This document shows, piece after piece, positions 1 to 11,260 of a stretch of 64,000 nt of DNA (positions are counted from its first letter, which is position 1; each line of letters opens with the position of its first letter). Source of the DNA: Brachypalpus laphriformis (Eukaryota; Arthropoda; Insecta; Diptera; Syrphidae); the NCBI GenBank assembly GCA_945910035.1, contig CAMDTY010000001.1, positions 62,001-126,000 on the forward strand, read 5' to 3'. Under the pieces are notes generated by a model, which ran no database searches, was not told the DNA's origin, and saw only the letters and a program-made list of their open reading frames with translations. The translations under genes were made by a program, and so were the position numbers.

Positions 1-219
1 TTCAAATCTGTATCTGGATTTCCCATGCGGTGCACAGTTTCGGAGAAAATCATATTTTTTGTTGACTAGTTTGGATTGGCCGAAACGGCCATGCCGGCAT
101 CGCCAAATATGGAATTTTCCGACCAATCACCGATCCGTGTAATTTCTACGTCATTCGAAGCGTGCATGTGTGCAGATTTCAAATCTGTATCTGGATTTCC
201 CATGCGGTGCACAGTTTTG

Positions 220-238
220 GAGAAAATCATATTTTTTG
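220..238. other. A/T-tract segment with A4 and T6 runs
   Basis: An A4 run (223-226) and a T6 run (232-237), separated by TCATA, lie just upstream of GTTGACTAG. Phased A/T tracts can bend DNA and affect nucleosome placement. The segment is nearly invariant across the array. The only recurrent changes are CATATT to AATATT at 8.19, 19.46 and 21.40 kb and loss of a T just after it in the 176-bp monomers. Confidence 0.6.
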
Positions 239-253
239 TTGACTAGTTTGGAT

Positions 254-268
254 TGGCCGAAACGGCCA
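254..268. other. Hairpin-forming dyad TGGCCG-AAA-CGGCCA, one per CGGCC-type monomer
   Basis: TGGCCG (254-259) and CGGCCA (263-268) are perfect inverted repeats around an AAA loop. The dyad is present in every monomer of the CGGCC class. Monomers of the CGGGC class break the third stem pair, and CGACC monomers (for example near 10,170, 10,524, 31,531 and 54,009) break the fourth. Three monomers at 6.45-6.81 kb change only the loop (AAG for AAA) and keep the stem. Short dyads are a recognised property of many centromeric satellites, but a function here is not shown. Confidence 0.85.
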
Positions 269-277
269 TGCCGGCAT
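268..277. other. 10-bp perfect palindrome ATGCCGGCAT, one per monomer
   Basis: The palindrome directly abuts the hairpin dyad and shares its last A, so each monomer has two adjacent dyads within 24 bp. I saw it intact in nearly all monomers, in both CGGCC and CGGGC classes; one private break is the GGAATCG variant near 5,053. Its constancy contrasts with the variable bases on both sides. It could be a protein-binding site or simply a well-homogenised segment; the sequence alone does not decide. Confidence 0.85.
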
Positions 278-336
278 CGCCAGATATCGAATTTTCCGAC
301 CAATCACCGATCCGTGTAATTTCTACGTCATTCGAA

Positions 337-351
337 GCGTGCATGTGTGCA
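337..351. other. 15-bp alternating purine-pyrimidine tract (Z-DNA-prone)
   Basis: GCGTGCATGTGTGCA alternates purine and pyrimidine without a break over 15 bp. The GCGTGTG monomer type gives an equally perfect and more CG/TG-rich tract. GCATGAG and GCATAAG types interrupt the alternation, so the capacity for the left-handed form differs between monomer classes and is patterned along the array. Confidence 0.7.
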
Positions 352-1416
352 GATTTCAAATCTGTATCTGGATTTCCCATGCGGTGCACAGTTTTGGAGA
401 AAATCATATTTTTTGTTGACTAGTTTGGATTGGCCGAAACGGCCATGCCGGCATCGCCAGATATCGAATTTTCCGACCAATCACCGATCCGTGTAATTTC
501 TACGTCATTCGAAGCGTGCATGTGTGCAGATTTCAAATCTGTATCTGGATTTCCCATGCGGTGCACAGTTTTGGAGAAAATCATATTTTTTGTTGACTAG
601 TTTGGATTGGCCGAAACGGCCATGCCGGCATCGCCAGATATCGAATTTTCCGACCAATCACCGATCCGTGTAATTTCTACGTCATTCGAAGCGTGCATGA
701 GTGCAGATTTCAAATCTGTATCTGGACTTCCCATGCGGTGCACAGTTTTGGAGAAAATCATATTTTTTGTTGACTAGTTTGGATTGGCCGAAACGGCCAT
801 GCCGGCATCGCCATATATCGAATTTACCAACCAATCACCGATCCGTGTAATTTCTACGTCATTAGAAGCGTGCGTGGATGCAGATTTCAAATCTGTATCT
901 GGATTTCCCATGCGGTGCACAGTTTTGGAGAAAATCATATTTTTTGTTGACTAGTTTGGATTGGCCGAAACGGCCATGCCGGCATCGCCAGATATCGAAT
1001 TTTCCGACCAATCACCGATCCGTGTAATTTCTACGTCATTCGAAGCGTGCATGTGTGCAGATTTCAAATCTGTATCTGGATTTCCCATGCGGTGCACAGT
1101 TTTGGAGAAAATCATATTTTTTGTTGACTAGTTTGGATTGGCCGAAACGGCCATGCCGGCATCGCCATATATCGAATTTACCAACCAATCACCGATCCGT
1201 GTAATTTCTACGTCATTAGAAGCGTGCGTGGATGCAGATTTCAAATCTGTATCTGGATTTCCCATGTGGTGCACAGTTTTGGAGAAAATCATATTTTTTG
1301 TTGACTAGTTTGGATTGGCCGAAACGGCCATGCCGGCATCGCCAGATATCGAATTTTCCGACCAATCACCGATCCATGTAATTTCTACGTCATTCGAAGC
1401 GTGCATAAGTGCAGAT

Positions 1417-2832
1417 TTCAAATCTGTATCTGGATTTCCTGTGTGGTGCACAGTTTTGGAGAAAATCATATTTTTTGTTGACTAGTTTGGATTGGCCGAA
1501 ACGGCCATGCCGGCATCGCCAGATATCGAATTTTCCGACCAATCACCGATCCATGTAATTTCTACGTCATTCGAAGCGTGCATAAGTGCAGATTTCAAAT
1601 CTGTATCTGGATTTCCTGTGTGGTGCACAGTTTTGGAGAAAATCATATTTTTTGTTGACTAGTTTGGATTGGCCGAAACGGCCATGCCGGCATCGCCAGA
1701 TATCGAATTTTCCGACCAATCACCGATCCGTGTAATTTCTACGTCATTCGAAGCGTGCATGAGTGCAGATTTCAAATCTGTATCTGGATTTCCCATGCGG
1801 TGCACAGTTTTGGAGAAAATCATATTTTTTGTTGACTAGTTTGGATTGGCCGAAACGGGCATGCCGGCATCGCCATATATCGAATTTACCAACCAATCAC
1901 CGATCCGTGTAATTTCTACGTCATTCGAAGCGTGCATAAGTGCAGATTTCAAATCTGTATCTGGGTTTCCCATGCGGTGCACAGTTTTGGAGAAAATCAT
2001 ATTTTTTGTTGATTAGTTTGGATTGGCCGAAACGGGCATGCCGGCATCGCCAAATATGGAATTTTCCGACCAATCACCGATCCGTGTAATTTCTACGTCA
2101 TTCGAAGCGTGCATGTGTGCAGATTTCAAATCTGTATCTGGATTTCCCATGCGGTGCACAGTTTTGGAGAAAATCATATTTTTTGCTGACTAGTTTGGAT
2201 TGGCCGAAACGGCCATGCCGGCATCGCCAGACATCGAATTTTCCGACCAATCACCGATCCGTGTAATTTCTACGTCATTCGAAGCGTGCATAAGTGCAGA
2301 TTTCAAATCTGTATCTGGATTTCCCATGCGGTGCACAGTTTTGGAGAAAATCATATTTTTTGTTGACTAGTTTGGATTGGCCGAAACGGCCATGCCGGCA
2401 TCGCCAGATATCGAATTTTCCGACCAATCACCGATCCATGTAATTTCTACGTCATTCGAAGCGTGCATAAGTGCAGATTTCAAATCTGTATCTGGATTTC
2501 CTGTGTGGTGCACAGTTTTGGAGAAAATCATATTTTTTGTTGACTAGTTTGGATTGGCCGAAACGGCCATGCCGGCATCGCCAGATATCGAATTTTCCGA
2601 CCAATCACCGATCCGTGTAATTTCTACGTCATTCGAAGCGTGCATGAGTGCAGATTTCAAATCTGTATCTGGATTTCCCATGCGGTGCACAGTTTTGGAG
2701 AAAATCATATTTTTTGTTGACTAGTTTGGATTGGCCGAAACGGGCATGCCGGCATCGCCATATATCGAATTTACCAACCAATCACCGATCCGTGTAATTT
2801 CTACGTCATTCGAAGCGTGCATAAGTGCAGAT
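1417..2832 (+). repeat. 885-bp-spaced duplicated block (5-mer spacing)
   Basis: The rare CTGTGTGG variant at 1,616 and 2,501 is exactly 885 bp (5 x 177) apart. The following order, AGATATC-GCATGAG then CGGGC-CATATAT-GCATAAG, is repeated behind both. The repeat degrades at the next monomer (GATTAG-CGGGC-AAATATGG versus CATATAT-TTAGAAG), so it is a partial duplication rather than a regular higher-order repeat. Just upstream, 709-1,239 shows a 354-bp alternation in which two CATATAT-TTAGAAG-GCGTGGA monomers flank an AGATATC monomer. Confidence 0.75.
1844..1860 (+). other. Degenerate CENP-B-box-like 17-mer in CGGGC monomers (first example)
   Basis: GATTGGCCGAAACGGGC aligned to the mammalian CENP-B box core (TTCG, A, CGGG) matches 7 of 9 core bases, including all of CGGG and the central A, but fails two of the TTCG bases. 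The CGGCC class matches 6 of 9. The element is present in every CGGGC monomer. Given the low threshold, this may be chance; no homologous protein can be inferred from the window. Confidence 0.25.
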
Positions 2833-3186
2833 TTCAAATCTGTATCTGGATTTCCCATGCGGTGCACAGTTTTGGAGAAAATCATATTTTTTGTTGACTA
2901 GTTTGGATTGGCCGAAACGGCCATGCCGGCATCGCCATATATCGAATTTACCAACCAATCACCGATCCGTGTAATTTCTACGTCATTAGAAGCGTGCGTG
3001 GATGCAGATTTCAAATCTGTATCTGGATTTCCCATGCGGTGCACAGTTTTGGAGAAAATCATATTTTTTGTTGATTAGTTTGGATTGGCCGAAACGGGCA
3101 TGCCGGCATCGCCCAATATGGAATTTTCCGACCAATCACCGATCCGTATAATTTCTACGTCATTCGAAGCGTGCATGTGTGCAGAT

Positions 3187-6100
3187 TTCAAATCTGTATC
3201 TGGATTTCCCATGCGGTGCACAGTTTTGGAGAAAATCATATTTTTTGTTGACTAGTTTGGATTGGCCGAAACGGGCATGCCGGCATCGCCATATATCGAA
3301 TTTACCAACCAATCACCGATCCGTGTAATTTCTACGTCATTCGAAGCGTGCATAAGTGCAGATTTCAAATCTGTATCTGGATTTCCCATGCGGTGCACAG
3401 TTTTGGAGAAAATCATATTTTTTGTTGACTAGTTTGGATTGGCCGAAACGGCCATGCCGGCATCGCCAGACATCGAATTTTCCGACCAATCACCGATCCG
3501 TGTAATTTCTACGTCATTCGAAGCGTGCGTGTGTGCAGATTTCAAACGTGTATCTGGATTTCCCATGCGGTGCACAGTTTTGGAGAAAATCATATTTTTT
3601 GTTGACTAGTTTGGATTGGCCGAAACGGCCATGCCGGCATCGCCAGACATCGATTTTTCCGACCAATCACCGATCCGTGTAATTTCTACGTCATTCGAAG
3701 CGTGCGTGTGTGCAGATTTCAAACCTGTATCTGGATTTCCCATGCGGTGCACAGTTTTGGAGAAAATCATATTTTTTGTGACTAGTTTGGATTGGCCGAA
3801 ACGGCCATGCCGGCATCGCCAGACATCGAATTTTCCGACCAATCACCGATCCGTGTAATTTCTACGTCATTCGAAGCGTGCGTGTGTGCAGATTTCAAAC
3901 CTGTATCTGGATTTCCCATGCGGTGCACAGTTTTGGAGAAAATCATATTTTTTGTTGACTAGTTTGGATTGGCCGAAACGGGCATGCCGGCATCGCCAAA
4001 TATGGAATTTTCCGACCAATCACCGATCCGTGTAATTTCTACGTCATTCGAAGCGTGCATGAGTGCAGATTTCAAATCTGTATCTGGACTTCCCATGCGG
4101 TGCACAGTTTTGGAGAAAATCATATTTTTTGTTGACTAGTTTGGATTGGCCGAAACGGCCATGCCGGCATCGCCAGACATCGAATTTTCCGACCAATCAC
4201 CGATCCGTGTAATTTCTACGTCATTCGAAGCGTGCATGAGTGCAGATTTCAAATCTGTATCTGGACTTCCCATGCGGTGCACAGTTTTGGAGAAAATCAT
4301 ATTTTTTGTTGACTAGTTTGGATTGGCCGAAACGGCCATGCCGGCATCGCCATATATCGAATTTACCAACCAATCACCGATCCGTGTAATTTCTACGTCA
4401 TTAGAAGCGTGCGTGGATGCAGATTTCAAATCTGTATCTGGATTTCCCATGCGGTGCACAGTTTTGGAGAAAATCATATTTTTTGTTGATTAGTTTGGAT
4501 TGGCCGAAACGGGCATGCCGGCATCGCCCAATATGGAATTTTCCGACCAATCACCGATCCGTATAATTTCTACGTCATTCGAAGCGTGCATGTGTGCAGA
4601 TTTCAAATCTGTATCTGGATTTCCCATGCGGTGCACAGTTTTGGAGAAAATCATATTTTTTGTTGACTAGTTTGGATTGGCCGAAACGGGCATGCCGGCA
4701 TCGCCAAATATGGAATTTTCCGACCAATCACCGATCCGTGTAATTTCTACGTCATTCGACGCGTGCATGTGTGCAGATTTCAAATCTGTATCTGGATTTC
4801 CCATGCGGTGCACAGTTTTGGAGAAAATCATATTTTTTGTTGACTAGTTTGGATTGGCCGAAACGGGCATGCCGGCATCGCCATATATCGAATTTACCAA
4901 CCAATCACCGATCCGTGTAATTTCTACGTCATTCGAAGCGTGCATAAGTGCAGATTTCAAATCTGTATCTGGATTTCCCATGCGGTGCACAGTTTTGGAG
5001 AAAATCATATTTTTTGTTGACTAGTTTGGATTGGCCGAAACGGCCATGCCGGAATCGCCAGACATCGAATTTTCCGACCAATCACCGATCCGTGTAATTT
5101 CTACGTCATTCGAAGCGTGCGTGTGTGCAGATTTCAAACCTGTATCTGGATTTCCCATGCGGTGCACAGTTTTGGAGAAAATCATATTTTTTGTTGACTA
5201 GTTTGGATTGGCCGAAACGGCCATGCCGGCATCGCCAGACATCGAATTTTCCGACCAATCACCGATCCGTGTAATTTCTACGTCATTCGAAGCGTGCGTG
5301 TGTGCAGATTTCAAACCTGTATCTGGATTTCCCATGCGGTGCACAGTTTTGGAGAAAATCATATTTTTTGTGACTAGTTTGGATTGGCCGAAACGGCCAT
5401 GCCGGCATCGCCAGACATCGAATTTTCCGACCAATCACCGATCCGTGTAATTTCTACGTCATTCGAAGCGTGCGTGTGTGCAGATTTCAAACCTGTATCT
5501 GGATTTCCCATGCGGTGCACAGTTTTGGAGAAAATCATATTTTTTGTTGACTAGTTTGGATTGGCCGAAACGGGCATGCCGGCATCGCCAAATATGGAAT
5601 TTTCCGACCAATCACCGATCCGTGTAATTTCTACGTCATTCGAAGCGTGCATGAGTGCAGATTTCAAATCTGTATCTGGACTTCCCATGCGGTGCACAGT
5701 TTTGGAGAAAATCATATTTTTTGTTGACTAGTTTGGATTGGCCGAAACGGCCATGCCGGCATCGCCAGACATCGAATTTTCCGACCAATCACCGATCCGT
5801 GTAATTTCTACGTCATTCGAAGCGTGCATGAGTGCAGATTTCAAATCTGTATCTGGACTTCCCATGCGGTGCACAGTTTTGGAGAAAATCATATTTTTTG
5901 TTGACTAGTTTGGATTGGCCGAAACGGGCATGCCGGCATCGCCATATATCGAATTTACCAACCAATCACCGATCCGTGTAATTTCTACGTCATTCGAAGC
6001 GTGCATAAGTGCAGATTTCAAATCTGTATCTGGATTTCCCATGCGGTGCACAGTTTTGGAGAAAATCATATTTTTTGTTGACTAGTTTGGATTGGCCGAA

Positions 6101-6370
6101 ACGGCCATGCCGGCATCGCCATATATCGAATTTACCAACCAATCACCGATCCGTGTAATTTCTACGTCATTAGAAGCGTGCGTGGATGCAGATTTCAAAT
6201 CTGTATCTGGATTTCCCATGCGGTGCACAGTTTTGGAGAAAATCATATTTTTTGTTGATTAGTTTGGATTGGCCGAAACGGGCATGCCGGCATCGCCCAA
6301 TATGGAATTTTCCGACCAATCAACGATCCGTATAATTTCTACGTCATTCGAAGCGTGCATGTGTGCAGAT
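3187..6370 (+). repeat. 1,592-bp higher-order unit (9-mer with one 176-bp monomer), two copies
   Basis: Copy 1 is 3,187-4,778 and copy 2 is 4,779-6,370. Both start with CGGGC-CATATAT-GCATAAG, then three AGACATC-GCGTGTG monomers with the 1-bp deletion (GTGACTAG) at the same place, then CGGGC-AAATATGG-GCATGAG, AGACATC-GCATGAG, CATATAT-TTAGAAG and GATTAG-CCAATATGG. Copy 2 has an extra CGGGC-CATATAT monomer near 5.9 kb and lacks the GACGCG monomer of copy 1 near 4.7 kb. A third partial run of the same order is at about 7.15-8.2 kb. Confidence 0.8.
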
Positions 6371-6429
6371 TTCAAATCTGTATCTGGATTTCCCATGCGG
6401 TGCACAGTTTTGGAGAAAATCATATTTTT

Positions 6430-6830
6430 TGTTGACTAGTTTGGATTGGCCGAAGCGGCCATGCCGGCATCGCCAGATATCGAATTTTCCGACCAAACAC
6501 CGATCCGTGTAATTTCTACGTCATTCGAAGCGTGCATGTGTGCAGATTTCAAATCTGTATCTGGATTTCCCATGCGGTGCACAGTTTCGGAGAAAATCAT
6601 ATTTTTTGTTGACTAGTTTGGATTGGCCGAAGCGGCCATGCCGGCATCGCCAAATATGGAATTTTCCGACCAATCACCGATCCGTGTAATTTCTACGTCA
6701 TTCGAAGCGTGCATGTGTGCAGATTTCAAATCTGTATCTGGATTTCCTGTGCGGTGCACAGTTTTGGAGAAAATCATATTTTTTGTTGACTAGTTTGGAT
6801 TGGCCGAAGCGGCCATGCCGGCATCGCCAG
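6430..6830 (+). repeat. Three consecutive monomers with hairpin-loop variant CGAAGCGGCC
   Basis: Units at about 6,451, 6,628 and 6,805 carry CGAAGCGG instead of CGAAACGG. The change falls in the 3-base loop of the dyad and leaves both stem arms intact. Two of the three also have CAAACACC in place of CAATCACC, and the middle one is followed by CTGTGCGG. This local family is not repeated elsewhere in the window, so it is a small private expansion. Confidence 0.7.
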
Positions 6831-8159
6831 ATATGGAATTTTCCGACCAAACACCGATCCGTGTAATTTCTACGTCATTCGAAGCGTGCATGAGTGCAGA
6901 TTTCAAATCTGTATCTGGATTTCCCATGCGGTGCACAGTTTTGGAGAAAATCATATTTTTTGTGACTAGTTTGGATTGGCCGAAACGGCCATGCCGGCAT
7001 CGCCAGATATCGAATTTTCCGACCAATCACCGATCCGTGTAATTTCTACGTCATTCGAAGCGTGCATGAGTGCAGATTTCAAATCTGTATCTGGATTTCC
7101 CATGCGGTGCACAGTTTTGGAGAAAATCATATTTTTTGTTGACTAGTTTGGATTGGCCGAAACGGGCATGCCGGCATCGCCATATATCGAATTTACCAAC
7201 CAATCACCGATCCGTGTAATTTCTACGTCATTCGAAGCGTGCATAAGTGCAGATTTCAAATCTGTATCTGGATTTCCCATGCGGTGCACAGTTTTGGAGA
7301 AAATCATATTTTTTGTGACTAGTTTGGATTGGCGAAACGGCCATGCCGGCATCGCCAGACATCGAATTTTCCGACCAATCACCGATCCGTGTAATTTCTA
7401 CGTCATTCGAAGCGTGCGTGTGTGCAGATTTCAAACCTGTATCTGGATTTCCCATGCGGTGCACAGTTTTGGAGAAAATCATATTTTTTGTTGACTAGTT
7501 TGGATTGGCCGAAACGGGCATGCCGGCATCGCCAAATATGGAATTTTCCGACCAATCACCGATCCGTGTAATTTCTACGTCATTCGAAGCGTGCATGAGT
7601 GCAGATTTCAAATCTGTATCTGGACTTCCCATGCGGTGCACAGTTTTGGAGAAAATCATATTCTTTGTTGACTAGTTTGGATTGGCCGAAACGGCCATGC
7701 CGGCATCGCCAGACATCGAATTTTCCGACCAATCACCGATCCGTGTAATTTCTACGTCATTCGAAGCGTGCATGAGTGCAGATTTCAAATCTGTATCTGG
7801 ACTTCCCATGCGGTGCACAGTTTTGGAGAAAATCATATTTTTTGTTGACTAGTTTGGATTGGCCGAAACGGGCATGCCGGCATCGCCATATATCGAATTT
7901 ACCAACCAATCACCGATCCGTGTAATTTCTACGTCATTCGAAGCGTGCATAAGTGCAGATTTCAAATCTGTATCTGGATTTCCCATGCGGTGCACAGTTT
8001 TGGAGAAAATCATATTTTTTGTTGACTAGTTTGGATTGGCCGAAACGGCCATGCCGGCATCGCCATATATCGAATTTACCAACCAATCACCGATCCGTGT
8101 AATTTCTACGTCATTAGAAGCGTGCGTGGATGCAGATTTCAAATCTGTATCTGGATTTC

Positions 8160-8190
8160 CCATGCGGTCCACAGTTTTGGAGAAAATAAT
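8160..8190 (+). other. Rare two-site haplotype GTCCACAG + ATAATATT (first of three)
   Basis: GTCCACAG is combined with AAAATAATATT (ATAAT at 8,186-8,190). The same pair is at 19,456 and 21,403, and each time the next monomer is CGGGC-AAATATGG-GCATGAG. Elsewhere GTCCACAG occurs with the normal ATCATATT. This links the left domain to the 11-mer domain by descent. Confidence 0.7.
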
Positions 8191-9959
8191 ATTTTTTGTT
8201 GACTAGTTTGGATTGGCCGAAACGGGCATGCCGGCATCGCCAAATATGGAATTTTCCGACCAATCACCGATCCGTGTAATTTCTACGTCATTCGAAGCGT
8301 GCATGAGTGCAGATTTCAAATCTGTATCTGGATTTCCCATGCGGTGCACAGTTTTGGAGAAAATCATATTTTTTGTTGACTAGTTTGGATTGGCCGAAAC
8401 GGCCATGCCGGCATCGCCAGATATCGAATTTTCCGACCAATCACCGATCCGTGTAATTTCTACGTCATTCGAAGCGTGCATGTGTGCAGATTTCAAATCT
8501 GTATCTGGATTTCCCATGCGGTGCACAGTTTTGGAGAAAATCATATTTTTTGTTGACTAGTTTGGATTGGCCGAAACGGCCATGCCGGCATCGCCAGACA
8601 TCGAATTTTCCGACCAATCACCGATCCGTGTAATTTCTACGTCATTCGAAGCGTGCGTGTGTGCAGATTTCAAACCTGTATCTGGATTTCCCATGCGGTG
8701 CACAGTTTTGGAGAAAATCATATTTTTTGTTGACTAGTTTGGATTGGCCGAAACGGGCATGCCGGCATCGCCAAATATGGAATTTTCCGACCAATCACCG
8801 ATCCGTGTAATTTCTACGTCATTCGAAGCGTGCATGAGTGCAGATTTCAAATCTGTATCTGGACTTCCCATGCGGTGCACAGTTTTGGAGAAAATCATAT
8901 TTTTTGTTGACTAGTTTGGATTGGCCGAAACGGCCATGCCGGCATCGCCAGATATCGAATTTTCCGACCAATCACCGATCCGTGTAATTTCTACGTCATT
9001 CGAAGCGTGCATGAGTGCAGATTTCAAATCTGTATCTGGACTTCCCATGCGGTGCACAGTTTTGGAGAAAATCATATTTTTTGTTGACTAGTTTGGATTG
9101 GCCGAAACGGCCATGCCGGCATCGCCAGATATCGAATTTTCCGACCAATCACCGATCCGTGTAATTTCTACGTCATTCGAAGCGTGCATAAGTGCAGATT
9201 TCAAATCTGTATCTGGATTTCCCATGCGGTGCACAGTTTTGGAGAAAATCATATTTTTTGTTGACTAGTTTGGATTGGCCGAAACGGCCATGCCGGCATC
9301 GCCAGATATCGAATTTTCCGACCAATCACCGATCCGTGTAATTTCTACGTCATTCGAAGCGTGCATGAGTGCAGATTTCAAATCTGTATCTGGATTTCCC
9401 ATGCGGTGCACAGTTTTGGAGAAAATCATATTTTTTGTTGACTAGTTTGGATTGGCCGAAACGGGCATGCCGGCATCGCCATATATCGAATTTACCAACC
9501 AATCACCGATCCGTGTAATTTCTACGTCATTCGAAGCGTGCATAAGTGCAGATTTCAAATCTGTATCTGGATTTCCCATGCGGTGCACAGTTTTGGAGAA
9601 AATCATATTTTTTGTGACTAGTTTGGATTGGCCGAAACGGCCATGCCGGCATCGCCAGACATCGAATTTTCCGACCAATCACCGATCCGTGTAATTTCTA
9701 CGTCATTCGAAGCGTGCATGAGTGCAGATTTCAAATCTGTATCTGGATTTCCCATGCGGTGCACAGTTTTGGAGAAAATCATATTTTTTGTGACTAGTTT
9801 GGATTGGCCGAAACGGCCATGCCGGCATCGCCAGATATCGAATTTACCAACCAATCACCGATCCGTGTAATTTCTACGTCATTCGAAGCGTGCATAAGTG
9901 CAGATTTCAAATCTGTATCTGGATTTCCCATGCGGTGCACAGTTTTGGAGAAAATCATA

Positions 9960-11260
9960 TTTTTTGTTGACTAGTTTGGATTGGCCGAAACGGCCATGCC
10001 GGCATCGCCAGATATCGAATTTTCCGACCAATCACCGATCCGTGTAATTTCTACGTCATTCGAAGCGTGCATGAGTGCAGATTTCAAATCTGTATCTGGA
10101 TTTCCCATGCGGTGCACAGTTTTGGAGAAAATCATATTTTTTGTTGACTAGTTTGGATTGGCCGAAACGACCATGCCGGCATCGCCAGATATCGAATTTT
10201 CCGACCAATCACCGATCCATGTAATTTCTACGTCATTCGAAGCGTGCATAAGTGCAGATTTCAAATCTGTATCTGGATTTCCCATGCGGTGCACAGTTTT
10301 GGAGAAAATCATATTTTTTGTTGACTAGTTTGGATTGGCCGAAACGGCCATGCCGGCATCGCCAGATATCGAATTTTCCGACCAATCACCGACTCGTGTA
10401 ATTTCTACGTCATTCGAAGCGTGCATGTGTGCAGATTTCAAATCTGTATCTGGATTTCCCATGCGGTGCACAGTTTTGGAGAAAATCATATTTTTTGTTG
10501 ACTAGTTTGGATTGGCCGAAACGACCATGCCGGCATCGCCAGATATCGAATTTTCCGACCAATCACCGATCCATGTAATTTCTACGTCATTCGAAGCGTG
10601 CATAAGTGCAGATTTCAAATCTGTATCTGGATTTCCCATGCGGTGCACAGTTTTGGAGAAAATCATATTTTTTGTTGACTAGTTTGGATTGGCCGATTTC
10701 CCATGCGGTGCACAGTTTTGGAGAAAATCATATTTTTTGTTGACTAGTTTGGATTGGCCGAAACGGGCATGCCGGCATCGCCAAATATGGAATTTTCCGA
10801 CCAATCACCGATCCGTGTAATTTCTACGTCATTCGAAGCGTGCATGAGTGCAGATTTCAAATCTGTATCTGGATTTCCCATGCGGTGCACAGTTTTGGAG
10901 AAAATCATATTTTTTGTTGACTAGTTTGGATTGGCCGAAACGGGCATGCCGGCATCGCCAAATATGGAATTTTCCGACCAATCACCGATCCGTGTAATTT
11001 CTACGTCATTCGACGCGTGCATGTGTGCAGATTTCAAATCTGTATCTGGATTTCCCATGCGGTGCACAGTTTTGGAGAAAATCATATTTTTTGTTGACTA
11101 GTTTGGATTGGCCGAAACGGCCATGCCGGCATCGCCAGATATCGAATTTTCCGACCAATCACCGATCCGTGTAATTTCTACGTCATTCGAAGCGTGCATG
11201 AGTGCAGATTTCAAATCTGTATCTGGATTTCCCATGCGGTGCACAGTTTTGGAGAAAATC
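9960..11260 (+). repeat. Block with truncated monomer, copy 1 (repeated 5,899 bp downstream)
   Basis: The order AGATATC-GCATGAG, CGACC-AGATATC-CATGTAAT, AGATATC with GACTCG, CGACC again, the 65-bp truncated unit, CGGGC-AAATATGG-GCATGAG, CGGGC-AAATATGG-GACGCG and AGATATC-GCATGAG is repeated at about 15.86-17.16 kb. The 5,899-bp spacing equals 33 x 177 + 65 - 7, and exactly seven 1-bp-deleted monomers lie between. Outside this block the monomer orders differ. Confidence 0.8.
10674..10738 (+). repeat. Truncated 65-bp satellite unit (112-bp internal deletion), copy 1
   Basis: Successive GTTGACT motifs are 65 bp apart instead of 177. The unit runs from GGCCGA straight into TTTCCCATGCGG, removing 112 bp including the second hairpin arm, the palindrome and the alternating tract. 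The two edges share only GA, which suggests microhomology-mediated loss. The same junction is at 16,594-16,600. Confidence 0.9.

Larger units (their letters stand above)
178..354 (+). repeat. Reference 177-bp monomer (first complete, typical copy)
   Basis: This copy is used as the coordinate frame: TTCAAA is 1-6, GTGCAC about 30-35, the T6 run 55-60, ACTAGT 65-70, the hairpin dyad 77-91, the 10-bp palindrome 91-100, AGATATCGAA 105-114, TTCGAA 154-159 and the alternating purine-pyrimidine tract 160-174. It is of the CGGCC, AGATATC, GTGTAAT, TTCGAAG, GCATGTG type. A hand count of a near-identical consensus (GCATGAG end) gives 79 G+C of 177 and 12 CpG. 177 is 3 x 59, so reading frame is kept from unit to unit; a standard unit nevertheless carries stops, which is why long ORFs do not run through the array. 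Confidence 0.95.

Noticed and set aside
148..158. CRE-like half-site TACGTCA in each monomer as a promoter element
   Set aside because: A 6-7-base match repeated in every monomer is expected by chance in one unit; no initiator, TATA context or transcript evidence accompanies it.
1844..1860. A functional CENP-B box
   Set aside because: Only 7 of 9 core bases match and two of the TTCG bases are wrong. Kept as a low-confidence note, not a call.
3606..3858. Overlapping 78- and 80-residue ORFs on both strands, repeated at 5.2, 6.8, 9.4-9.9, 11.5, 12.5-15.8, 17.4 and 17.9 kb
   Set aside because: They appear only where a 1-bp-deleted monomer shifts the frame past the stops of a normal monomer. They are mirror ORFs on both strands of the same repeat, with no recognisable domain, and their variants follow the satellite variants.
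7153..7494. Longest plus-strand ORF, 113 residues
   Set aside because: It spans two monomers with 1-bp deletions near 7,316 and 7,333; the translation is the satellite read in two frames.
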